Of a DNA stretch of 64,000 nucleotides, positions 38,201-47,497 are shown piece by piece. Below the pieces are notes generated by a model, which was not told the DNA's origin, ran no database searches, and worked only from the letters and a program-made list of their open reading frames with translations. Made by a program: the position numbers and the translations under genes. How positions within the stretch are numbered: the stretch's first letter is position 1; each line of letters starts with the position of its first letter. Source of the stretch: Flavobacteriales bacterium (GTDB lineage Bacteria > Bacteroidota > Bacteroidia > Flavobacteriales_F > PHOS-HE28); NCBI GenBank assembly GCA_016716605.1, contig JADJWA010000002.1, positions 349,075 to 413,074 of the forward strand. The letters are read 5' to 3'.

Positions 38201-38806
38201 CCAACAGTGTTCGTGGTGGCAGAACCGCACAGGCTGCTCCCACCATCGGCGCGAATGAAACGACCGCCGTTGGTGAGGGTGGCCGCACGCACACCACCAT
38301 AAGGACTTGCGAAAGCCATCGAGTTGTTGTGGCAGATATCCACCACGATGTTGCTCACGCCGTCCCAAACGAATGAGCTCGAGAAGGTCACCATCTGGTG
38401 GCTTCCCAGTGCTTGCACAGTCCAATCAACACTCGCTGGACCGAACACGGTGGTCAGCGCGTCGGCGATGTGCGCAGCCGCATTGGTGGCGGCAGTATGG
38501 CCCAATCGAACAGTGTAGCTCGGGAATGCAGGGCCGTTGTCCTCGGAGACGGACCAACCAAGAGCGGTAATGGTCGCTCCGGAAGGCATACCAGCCAGGC
38601 TCAGCTCCGAAGCCGTATACACCGTCTGGTACCGGATGTAATTGAAGTAATCGCAGACGGGATCGGCACCGGTACCATTCGTGGTGATGCCATCGCCGCC
38701 GATGATGACGAACTGCGCTGACGCTGATGGCGCCATCGCAGCTAGGCTAATGGAAGCCACAGCAAGCTTCCACCAGCTCGTTCGCCGAGTCGTGTTGTTT
38801 CGACAA
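35236..38806 (-). CDS. Large T9SS type A sorted surface protein (start uncertain)
   Basis: About 1,190 residues. After the signal (WWKLAVASISLAAMAPSASA) come an N-terminal jelly-roll-like region, an Ig-like unit, a GEVED domain (VAVWIDFNENGLFETPSERV), an Fn3 domain (ANSVTLNWNIGCTETAWEVE), a pre-peptidase-like domain, and a ~450-residue C-terminal cassette shared with the 60878 gene (CLPDGCFYLVVTDGGGDGIV; SGYQMWWYNPNGGYSFKRFQ). It ends in a T9SS tail (VAMYPNPNRGDQLFVSL, TERLVIQK). No ATG, GTG or TTG precedes the signal peptide in frame after the predicted promoter; a TTG at 38806 (MSKQHD) fits only with a one-base frameshift. This end lies at the edge of the corrupted tract. Confidence 0.85.
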
Positions 38807-38826
38807 TTCGACCACGCGTGAAATCC

Positions 38827-38834
38827 CGAACGTA
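38827..38834 (-). promoter_or_regulatory. Predicted -7 box of the large T9SS gene
   Basis: TACGTTCG on the minus strand, about 20 bases upstream of the TTG at 38806. It limits how far upstream the coding start can be. Confidence 0.35.
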
Positions 38835-38924
38835 CACGGCCCGTGTGGTTTTCGAGGCCCACGCATCCGACAGCGTTCTGTATCCTTACAGCAATTGGCT
38901 CACCTCCTCTTAAAACCAACGCAC

Positions 38925-40600
38925 ATGAAGATGCGAAGATCACGGACTCTTCAAGTTATCGGTTACTTTGACTTTCTGCTGTCGGGTGCAGGCCTGGCGC
39001 AGAACACGGTCCGGCCTCCTGAGTTACTCGGCTTCCGGATATGGCAGAAGGCTGGCGACCAGTCTACCCAGACCTGGGGCACGGTGTTCATGCTCAGCAC
39101 GTGCGGCCGGGGTGGTGCATTCGTGGCCGGATGACGCTTTCCGTGCCGGGCAATGGATGCGCTACAGTGGCCGCGACGGGGCCTCGTGCGCACTATGTGA
39201 GCAATTCGGGCGGCAATCCGTTCTTCACGGCCTGAGGCACCGGCGCGTTCGTGCAGTGGAAGGACTGGAAGCAACACGGTCCACTCGTGAAGTGGGATTC
39301 CGGCAGCAGGTGCATCCACCACGACGTGGAGAAGTGCTGCCCAACGGCAATGTGCCGCTGGTGGCAGGAACTGAAGACCATTCAAGAAGCGTGGGATGCC
39401 GGGATGGATACCACCGGGTTCCGGGTACAGGACCCTGGCCTGATAAGGTGATTGAGGTGCAACCCGATGGCCTGCCCCACAGGGGGGACGGTCGTGTGGG
39501 CGTGGCACGTGTGGGACCATCTGGTGCGAAACTTCAATCCTGCGGCTGAGAATTTCGGCGTGGTTGCGGAGCATCCGAATTCGCTCTCCGTGCCTTTTCC
39601 GAATCCGGATTGGCTCCGCACGAATTCAATCGATTACAACTGACCGGATGGTACTCAGCGTGCCCTTCCTGAACGAGATAAGATCATTCGTAGCACCACT
39701 ACGGCCAGAAGCGGCGGCACTACCAGTGTGGCTTTTAATTCCGGCAAAAAGCGGGGACCCGCTTTATCGCTGGGGCAACCCACGGGTATGACGGGCGGTC
39801 CCACGGATCGAGGCTCTTCTTCAACCACGCGGCGGTATGGGTGGGCCCGGGCCTGTCGCCCGATAATCCGGATGCCGGCAAGATGTTAACATCGGTGCGT
39901 GGACATCCTGGTGCCGCCAATTGACAGAATGGGCAGTACCCGTATCAAGCGGAATACGGCGTTCGCCCCGGAGGAACACGAGGAAACGGCGCTTCGCCAT
40001 AACCCCGCCGGCGAATCTGAGCTCCCGGGCCGGGCAGCACGAATGCTGCCCACCAGTGTGCTGGTGCAGGCCGCTTCAGCTCCAGCCCCTGCGACCGGAT
40101 AGCACCCCGAAAGCGGCACTACCTGCTTGCAATGGAGTCGGGTGTGGTGGTCGCCCAAGGCGTTGAATTGGATAACCCGCCACGCTCTTCCAAGCGGAAT
40201 GGGTGAACCCGGATGACCCGCGTATCCCAGGCCGCATATTGGAGCCCATCGGTTTACATCGAGTTGGATGAGTGGATCGTTCTGCGATCGCGACCTCGGT
40301 CGATTCGCCTGCCTTGACGCAGGGCGGAACTGGAGAGCAATGCAGAAGTGACCCACACGCTGGTGCTTGCTCGGTCAGCGGCATCGGCGGACATCGTCGA
40401 CCATAAGGCCGCGTGATTCGTTCCGTCCGCTTGATGGAGGGCGAACTCGTTACCCGTGGAGGATCGTCATCCGAAATACCTGGTCGGATGACGAACCCCA
40501 AGGCCGTCGGGCTTCGAGTTCGAGGTGATTTAGGCGGGTTGATGATTAGGCTATCCCGGCCACACGACACGGCCACGCGCAGGGTCGTCCTGATGAAGTC
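38925..40600 (+). pseudogene. Arylsulfotransferase (ASST)-like secreted protein, frameshifted
   Basis: ATG 38925 begins MKMRRSRTLQVIGYFDFLLS, a signal-like N-terminus ending LAQNTV. Protein blocks then follow across all three plus frames: GLLSYSASGYG, VVHSWPDDAFR, PLVKWD with IHHDVE, VLPNGNV, ELKTIQEAWDAGMDTTGF, GTVVWAWHVWDHL, NPDWLRTNSIDYN, VLSVPFLNEI, DPLYRWGNPR, FFNHAAVWVGPGL. This order (WHVWDH, HTNS-like TNS, LPNGN) is that of the arylsulfotransferase ASST family of secreted sulfotransferase-like propellers. The end near 40.6 kb is approximate. In the living cell the gene is probably intact; see the tract entry. Confidence 0.7.
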
Positions 40601-40690
40601 GTGTAGGACATTCCTGTTTCATCGCCGTTCACCACGGTTGCCTTGGATGTTGCGTGACGATTGTTGTCCTATATCACTGAGCGGAACGCA

Positions 40691-40711
40691 GAAGGCCAGC
40701 CCGGGGCCTTC
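40691..40711. terminator. Hairpin between convergent disrupted genes
   Basis: GAAGGCC / GGCCTTC stem between the end of the ASST-like remnant and the stop at 40734 of the opposing gene. Confidence 0.4.
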
Positions 40712-40733
40712 GCATTGATTCGTCGTTGCTGCC

Positions 40734-43700
40734 TTACGGCTGGATCGCCCGGAGCGCTCGTACACCTGCTCGCCAGCGGTGATGTTCACCATGTACATGC
40801 CAGCGGCCAGTTCTGATCTTTGGTTGAAGCACCGTGTTGAGGAAGCCGCCACACGGGTGGCGATGCGTACTTGCCTTTCGCGCGCGAGCATCCGGGATGT
40901 CACGCTCACCGTTTGCACGCCCTCCTCCACCGACTGAGCTCAGCATCAGCTGGTCGCCGCGGTTGGGTCGGGTACATGCGCAGTTGTGCTGGGCCTGTCG
41001 AAGCATCATCAACCATGTTCTGGTTGCCGCGTTGACGGGCGGGCGGAGATGTCAGCAATACATCGCCCATGGGGAAGCGTTGAGGGCGCACCGGTTGAAA
41101 ATTTGCCGCTGGTCTCGAAGCTCTACGTCAATCGTCAAGCGCAGACCGAGGCCCGTGGTGTTCACGAAAGTGGGTGTTGGCCGTCTTACCACCGTGTACA
41201 CCGGGTTGTTGTTGTCCGAGCGGAAGCGGAACTGGTAGCGCTTCGCGTTCTCCAAAGTACAACCGGGCGCCATCCGGCGGCGCACCGCGCGGGCATGGAC
41301 CAACGTTGTTCCCGGTGGTCCGCGCGCCACCGCAGCTGAAGAAGGGGTCGCCCGGGATGTCGTTGAGCTTCGTGCGCGGGCAATCGCTGCGGTGTTGTCC
41401 ACCAGCACGGCACGCAGGGCCCCAGACGGCAGTGGCGAAATGGTTGTTCAGGATCGCGCACCTTCGCGTTGTACACCGCCTCTTGCGGCTGGTTGCCGCC
41501 CAGCTGTTGAGCTTGAAGTGGCAGCCGCGTGGCGCTCGCCGGAAGGCCGTTGGCCATGCTGTGGTACTGGGTCTTGAGCTGTACCCGCCGTTGGGTTTGA
41601 ACCACCACGCCTGGTAGCCGCTGGTGGCAGGTTGGCGTTGTACCGGTCGCGTACCGCACCGTTGTCGCTACACCCTGCTGCTGTCCGCGGGTGGTCCTCA
41701 GTCGAGCTTGACGCACCGGTGAAGATCGAAGCGCGTCCGTGCCACAGCGAAGCCCTCGCCGCCGGCGACACGGCTGAACGGCCGCTGTGGTGAAGCCGCC
41801 GTTGCCGGAGTTGTCGTAGCTGTTGTCAATCGGGGATGCGCGCTGTTGATGCGCGGCAACATCCCCGCCAACGATGCCGTGAAGCCGCCGTCCTCCACCA
41901 CCGCGGAAGAAGCAGCCGTCGGGCGGGCGGGTAGCCTCAGCCGTTACCGATCGGGTAACCGCCGCTCTGCACCCGAGGATGGGGGTGCCGCCACACGGGT
42001 GCGTCTCGTGGGTCAGCTGGTCCAGGCCGTCCGCTGGTACACGAAGTCGGAGTCGGTGGTGCGGGCCACACAACGCAATCACCCAGCTGCCTCCAACTCG
42101 ACCGGCACGAAGGCCGGGCCGGCATCGCAGGCGTCGCCGGGCTCCATGTTCGCAAGCAGCGGGCAGGGGTCGAGAGGCATTCGTTCGCAAACCGCCGGAC
42201 CCGGATGCGCGGGCTTCAACGCCTGTGTCAGGGTCGCCAGTCCATCGCCATCCGTCATCGTACCACATTGCGGGCGTGGCGACAGTAGGTCGGTTCCGTT
42301 GTCGCTTCCACTTGAAAGGCAGCGGATCGCTCACGAACCCGTACCGAAAAGCGATGCCGGGTGGTGGCCAAGCGGAATCGTGGTGGTGATACTTCCTCTC
42401 GCGGTTAGCATTCACGCTGCCGATGTCCGCGGGACTCGCGAAGCTACCGATGCAGCGCTCAGATTGCGCCGTGAACACTTGCCCGGATTGAATGCACCCT
42501 CGACGCTGTAAAGGCGCTTCCCACCGTGGCGCCTGCGCAGATCACTGCGACGGAACCTGTCAGGCATCGTCTCATCGTAAGCACGCACACCAAAGTCCCG
42601 GGTGCGATACGCGACTACGAGGCGACCAGTGGAGCTACGGGCCACTAGCGTCCCACACCGTAACTCAGCGGCGAAGTGAAACCGCTGGCGCCAACAGGCA
42701 CCCACGCCGCCCCGTTCCGCTTGATACGTTCGCGCTGAGAATCCGTTAGCGCCATCGTGATGGCCGGTCGGCGCATCGTCATCGTCCGAGCACGAGCTGT
42801 GGCAGCTGCGCGAATACGGCCGTGAAGCCCGGCAATCCATGAGCTCCCATGCAAGGCCGTTCCAGCGCTTCACGGTGGGCTTGCCGCCGACGCATCAAAA
42901 CGACCACGGGATCGCCTTGGGCATCCATCGCGACGGAGGGCGAACTGGAATTGGTCACGGAAAGAGGTCCGCCGCCGAGCATGGTCCAGCTGGATCCGTT
43001 CCAGCGCTGCGCGACAACTGTTTGGGTCGCCACATCACGGTAAGCCACCACGGGGTCGCCCGCCGCATTCAGGGCCATGGCGAGGTCGAAGATGGGGCCG
43101 CTGGTGAAGCCCGTGCCCCCCAACGCGACACGCGCTGCCATTCCAGCGGAGCACCGAGCAACGCTGAGCCCATCGTCCGGAAGGCCACTACTGGTCGCGC
43201 ATCGGATGTCATGACAGAGCGTGGTGTATTCGACTTTCCCCACGGAGATTCAGTGTGCCTACGGTCTCCCACGCCGTCCCCGTTCCAACGCTGCACTTGC
43301 GCGCGGTTCCCGGATGCTGGAAGGCGATACGCGATCGTCGTTTCGACATTGGGGGCGATGGCGATGCCATGGTAATAGACGCTCTCGTTGGCGCAAGCGC
43401 GGGGTCGCCGAGCCGAAGAACTGCCGTTCCAGCGCTTCACAATGGTGCGGTTGTTGTGCAACGATCATGTACACCCAGGATTGCCGTCCGGACCAACAGC
43501 GGTCGCAGTGATCAGTGCCCAGGAGATGGGAGATCAGTAGGGCACCCATGCGCTGCCATTCCAGCGTTGCGCCATCGCCTTGTTGCCAAGTCCGTTGTCG
43601 AGGTAGCTCACCACCGGGATGCCCGGTGGGCGTAAGGCCCATGCACGGGCCGGTCGACACTGGCCGAGATGCCCACGGTGCCGATGCCCTGCCAGGTGGA

Positions 43701-44636
43701 GCCGTCCCCAGCGCTGCACGGTGACGCGGTCGCTTAAGGCGACATCGCATAAGCCACCGTAGGTAGATCCAAGTCGTTGAGCGCCAGCGCCACTTGATTC
43801 GCGGAGCTGGGAGTGAAGCCCAGCGTGCCCACCGGAACCCATGCGCTCCCATTCCAACGCTGCACAGAGAGGCCGCCGCCATGCTGCCATCCCCACCCAC
43901 CACACGGCTCGCCCGCGCTGGTCAAGTCCATGCCCGGGTTTGATGCGAACGCGGTCCGGTGAAGCGGCTACCGCCCACCGCCGATAGGGGCTGCCGTTCC
44001 ATCGCCGAACAGGAGATACGAGGCCGCATCACGATACTACAACACGCGGGCTCTGCATCCCAAGCGCGGGCGGGCCTAGGCCCCCGAGTTGTGAAAGCGC
44101 TAGGACGGACAGGTTGCCATACCGCACCGCTCAGCGCAGCACAGTGAAGCGGCCCGACGCACCATAATCCGCGAAGGCCACGGGCGGGCCATCGTCGCCG
44201 ACAACTAAGCTCGTTTGGCCACCTGTGTGGCAGTGATGCCCACCGCCCCAACCACTTGCCGGGCGCTGCCATTCCAGCTTTGCACAGTGAGACGTTGCGA
44301 GACGGTATGGTCCAGATGGGCCACCATCGGATGCCCATCGGGGAGGCGATGCTGTGCTCGGTTACCATGCCAGCTGAGAATCAGGGCTGCCCACGGTTTT
44401 GCGCGAACCAGTTCCCAGCGCTTCACCGTAAGTGCGATAGACTCTGACTGGGGTCGCGGAAAACCATCACCGGGGTTGCCAGCGTCGTCCTGACCATGCT
44501 GCTGGTGGTCGGCCCATTCGGGCGTGGGCCGTAATGGTATCCGCGGGGCCCGAAAGCGGCGCCCACACTGGGCGTGCGGCAGAAGGCCAGTGGTAAGCCG
44601 AGGCGGTAAGGCACAGCGCGCGAGTCATGTTCATGC
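40734..44636 (-). pseudogene. W-NG repeat protein with T9SS C-terminal cassette, frameshifted
   Basis: The start ATG near 44636 reads MNMTRALCLTASAYHWPSA. Down to ~42.5 kb the minus frames carry repeated units of the form RWNGSAWVPVG...GF..., with VAY and DPVV motifs, like kelch/Asp-box propeller repeats (e.g. VQRWNGSAWVPVGTLGFTPS). From ~42.4 kb the remnants match the C-terminal cassette of the 35236 and 60878 genes (PPDGCFF, GGFTTAA, KRYQFRFRSDNNNPVYTVV, FVNTTGLG, ELAAGMYMVNITAGEQVYER), ending at TAA 40734-40736. No second signal peptide is seen at the junction, so one ~1,300-residue protein is likely, though two genes cannot be excluded. Confidence 0.65.
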
Positions 44637-44687
44637 TGCGTTCGATTTGTAGCCTTCGCGCCCGCTTCCTCATGAGGCGAGGGCAAA

Positions 44688-45874
44688 TCAGTTCGTCCAG
44701 TACATCATCACCTTCAGTTGTCGAAGCGCACGAAGCGGTCACCGGTGGTATCGAACCGCGGGCGGTAGCAGCCCTCGAGCTTGCCCTGATGACCGTGGCG
44801 GGGTCGAAGCGGATGAACTCATTGCGGTCGTCGGGCTTCTTGCCGGTCCACACGATGAAGGCATCGCCGCGCATCTCGGTGAGCAGGCACAGGCCGGTGT
44901 TCGTGGCGCACTTCGAGTTCAAGGTCAGCATCCAGCTGGGCGATGCCCCCTCCCCTTCCACCATGAACGCATCATGCGGGTAGAGAGCCTTTCGCCTTGC
45001 CGATGGCCTTCGCGTTGTACTCGCCCTGCTTCAGCATTTGCCCGTGGACGCCTCGAAGATGTACAGTTCTTTTCCCCGCAGGCATAAGCCGGACCGCCGC
45101 TGCTCAGGATGTTGCACTCGCCTTTCTTGAAGTTGTCGGCAGTTCCATGTCCCCGGTATGCCCGGGTGGCGGCCCCGGTGCCGGCATCGCCGGGCGCTGG
45201 CTTGTCGTTACCACGAATGCTCGGCCGTGACCACAGGAGATGCTCAGTATCACCTCGCCATCATCGGCTGGCAGATAATCATTGGTGAGGTGGCGCACCA
45301 CGCGTCCGGTGAAATTCGCCTTCCAGGTGTGACCACCGGAAGCCTCCAAGGTGATGTTGAGGTCCGTTCCGCCTTTGGCGCTCATGATGCGCTTTGCATC
45401 ATAACCGAGTTCGATGGTGGTACTGCTGGCCTCATCGTAGCAGCTGCTCTGGCTGGTGCGCCTGGGCCCCTTGTTCTTCGGGGCCTTCGTCTTTCTCTCC
45501 TTGGTGCGCGCGGCCACTTGGCTCGCATTCACCACCTGCCCGGTGCGATAGTCCAGATAGACGGTCTCGATGGGGTCCTTGTTGGTTTTCTGGGTGGTCA
45601 CTTCAACGGTCTCACTTTCGTGGTCCGTGCGCCAGTTCTCGCACTTCTTCACCCCGTGCTTCTCCTTGAAGTTGTACTTCCATAGGACCGTGCCGTTGGT
45701 TCCGTCAAGCATCTCGACCTCGGTCATATCGCCGGCGATCACGTACGCCGCATCGGGTGAAACGGCGTTCCATTTGGGGTCAACGGTGAACTTGGTCTCC
45801 CACACCTTGGGGAACTCCTTCTGTCCGAAGAGGAGCGTGGGAATGAGCAGAGGAAGAAGGGTCGGGAAGCGCAT
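44688..45874 (-). pseudogene. Secreted PQQ-type propeller protein, 3' part frameshifted
   Basis: From ATG 45874: signal peptide MRFPTLLPLLIPTLLFG, then KEFPKVWETKFTVDPKWNAV and EMLDGTNGTVLWKYNFKEKH, a PQQ-like blade, continuing intact for ~230 residues to TNDYLPADDGEVILSISCGH. Near 45.18 kb the frame breaks. Later pieces in other frames (ATNTGLCLLTEMRGDAFIVW, KKPDDRNEFIRFDPATV) are clearly the continuation. A TGA at 44688-44690 is the probable stop. Function unknown. It is preceded by the shared promoter-operator at 45901-45951 and so is likely controlled by the two-component system at 46859-50477. Confidence 0.7.
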
Positions 45875-45900
45875 GAAGGAGGGTTGAGCGATGATGCCCG

Positions 45901-45951
45901 CGAAGGTTCCCTGACATGTGCCCGTTGGCAATACCACTTTGATGTGAAACC
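45901..45951 (-). promoter_or_regulatory. Promoter with 30-base operator-like element (PQQ-type gene)
   Basis: On the minus strand, the element at 45951-45922 (core GGTTTCACATCAAAGTGG) runs into a -33 TTG (45931-45929), then a 20-base spacer and -7 AACCTTCG (45908-45901). The element matches 27 of 30 bases of that at 46821-46850 and has the same position relative to -33. The inner dyad is CAC-N6-GTG. Confidence 0.65.
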
Positions 45952-45984
45952 ACGCTGACCAGCGCGACCTCGCCGTGGAAGCGG

Positions 45985-46764
45985 TCAGTAGATCGAGCCG
46001 AAGCGTATTCCGAAGAGGTGCTGGGTGAAGAACCCCGGCGCATACTGGTCGTTGTCGAAGGTGGCGTAGCTCACGTCGCTGCTACGCCGGCCGTACTCGT
46101 AGGTGAGGAAGAAGCGCCGCTTGGGCAGGAAGGGGATGTCCACGCGAAAGCCCTGATCGCGGCGCTCGTCGTTGAAGTTGTCCCAGCCCGTGAGCATGAT
46201 CCGGAACTCGTTGGAGAAGGCGGGCCGGAATTCCGCACGCATCATCCAAGGCCCGGTGCTCGTGAACAGATCCACGCCGGGCAACGAGGTGCCGCCCACT
46301 GATGCCGAAGACCAATTGAAGCTCTTACCTGCGAGCACACCGTAGCGTTCGGCGCTGTAGCCTGCGAGGAAGGAATAGCCGAACTGCATGTTCACGCTGA
46401 AGCGCGATTCTGGATCGATGTAGTACGCGAGCGGCTCACTGCTCATGCGTCCCAGCGTGAGTTCCAGGAAGAACGCGTCAGCGATCACGAAGCCTTCATC
46501 GCGGTCGAGGATCCTGGAGACGAGCCGGCACTCTATGCGCGTATGGAGCCCTTGCCCCAGACGATCCTGGAGGGTGTCCACGTCGCTGATGCCGAAGGCG
46601 GCATAACCGATTCCCCCACGGAACATCTTGTCATCGACCAGGATGTATTTCGTGGGATCGTACACGAATGCGGTGCGCTGCGCCTGCGCTTTGGGCGCGC
46701 ATGCGGTGGCAAGCAGGACAAGAAGGGGAATCGCGCTCAGTTGGGCGCGCGGAGTGATCGCCAT
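45985..46764 (-). CDS. Predicted outer-membrane beta-barrel protein
   Basis: 259 residues. The start at 46764 gives MAITPRAQLSAIPLLVLLAT and a signal ending AKAQAQ; a Cys in ATAC is also possible as a lipobox. The body shows alternating strands: FSVNMQFGYSFLAGYSAERY, MMRAEFRPAFSNEFRIMLTG, RFFLTYEYGRRSSDVSYATF. The last residues (TQHLFGIRFGSIY) end with an aromatic, as in outer-membrane barrels. No family recognised. It lies immediately downstream of the regulator gene and has the same operator element as the PQQ-type gene, so these two are likely co-regulated. Confidence 0.75.
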   Translation of the reverse strand: MAITPRAQLSAIPLLVLLATACAPKAQAQRTAFVYDPTKYILVDDKMFRGGIGYAAFGISDVDTLQDRLGQGLHTRIECRLVSRILDRDEGFVIADAFFLELTLGRMSSEPLAYYIDPESRFSVNMQFGYSFLAGYSAERYGVLAGKSFNWSSASVGGTSLPGVDLFTSTGPWMMRAEFRPAFSNEFRIMLTGWDNFNDERRDQGFRVDIPFLPKRRFFLTYEYGRRSSDVSYATFDNDQYAPGFFTQHLFGIRFGSIY

Positions 46765-46799
46765 GGTACAAGGGGTGCTTGTTCCATTCGGAGCACGGC

Positions 46800-46850
46800 G
46801 CAAGGTGGTCTCGCCGCGCGCCGTCGGCAATACCACTTTCATGTGGAACC
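46800..46850 (-). promoter_or_regulatory. Promoter with 30-base operator-like element (barrel gene)
   Basis: On the minus strand, the element at 46850-46821 (core GGTTCCACATGAAAGTGG) leads into -33 TTG (46830-46828), a 20-base spacer and -7 CACCTTGC (46807-46800). The dyad is CCAC-N6-GTGG. It lies in the 94-base gap after the response regulator stop. Confidence 0.65.
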
Positions 46851-46858
46851 GTCCCTGT

Positions 46859-47497
46859 CTAGCGTGGATAGAGCTTATTCAGCGCATCGGTGCGCGAGCT
46901 CACCTGCAATTTGTCGTAGAGGTTGCGGATATGCGTGCGCACCGTCTCGATGCTCAGGTTGAGGCCATCGGCGATCTCCTTGTAGCGGTGGCCCTTGGCG
47001 AGCTGTTCCAGCACTTCACGTTCTCGCTCGCTCAGGAGTTCCATTTCCTTGACCTGTTTCCGCGGTGCGCTGAAGCTGGCGAGGACACGACGCGCGATGC
47101 CTGGGCTCATGGGCGAACCACCGCCAGATAGGGTCTTCACAGCATGGACCACCTCGTTGGGGCGCGCGTCCTTCAACAGGTACCCGGTTGCTCCGGCGCA
47201 CAGCGCATTGAATAGACTGTCGTCATCGTCCTGCACCGTGCAAACGAGCACCTGGAGCAAGGGTCGTAGTTCCTTCGCGCGGCGCGTGCATTCGATGCCG
47301 TTGATGCCGGGCAGGTTCAGGTCCATGATCACCACATCGGGGCTTGTGTGCATGAGTTGATCGAGGAAATCCTCAGCGCTTGCATAAGCACCGCACATCT
47401 CCATGCTGGGATCCACCTCCAAGGCATCGGAGAGAGCCTCCCGGAGGATGCCATCGTCCTCCACGATCCCCACACGGATCCTCTTCAACTCAATCAT
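46859..47497 (-). CDS. LuxR/NarL-type response regulator
   Basis: 212 residues. The receiver domain starts KRIRVGIVEDDGILREALSD; the phospho-accepting Asp is residue 59 (VVIMDLNLPG), with the switch Thr (LVCTVQD) and Lys (YLLKDA). The C-terminal HTH is SEREREVLEQLAKGHRYKEI ... SIETVRTHIRNLYDKL, typical GerE/LuxR. The start at 47497 overlaps the kinase stop by 8 bases; an upstream in-frame start at 47515 would add six residues. Its partner is the kinase just upstream. Probable targets are the two genes downstream with the shared element. Confidence 0.93.
   Translation of the reverse strand: MIELKRIRVGIVEDDGILREALSDALEVDPSMEMCGAYASAEDFLDQLMHTSPDVVIMDLNLPGINGIECTRRAKELRPLLQVLVCTVQDDDDSLFNALCAGATGYLLKDARPNEVVHAVKTLSGGGSPMSPGIARRVLASFSAPRKQVKEMELLSEREREVLEQLAKGHRYKEIADGLNLSIETVRTHIRNLYDKLQVSSRTDALNKLYPR

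Larger units (their letters stand above)
38780..45180. other. Frameshift-dense tract (probable uncorrected assembly segment)
   Basis: Recognisable protein segments appear on both strands but switch reading frame every ~30-150 bases, while flanking kilobases have intact genes of up to 3.6 kb. It contains remnants of three genes: a plus-strand arylsulfotransferase-like gene, a minus-strand W-NG repeat/T9SS gene, and the 3' half of a minus-strand PQQ-type gene. Even highly conserved stretches such as the T9SS tail contain single-base gaps. The edges are abrupt and fall inside genes on the right side. No start or stop in this tract should be trusted. Confidence 0.75.

Noticed and set aside
38925..45180. 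Ancient mobile element or degenerate genomic island
   Set aside because: No transposase, integrase, terminal repeats or attachment sites are seen, and the genes are of the same secreted type as the neighbours. Frame disruption alone does not show mobility.
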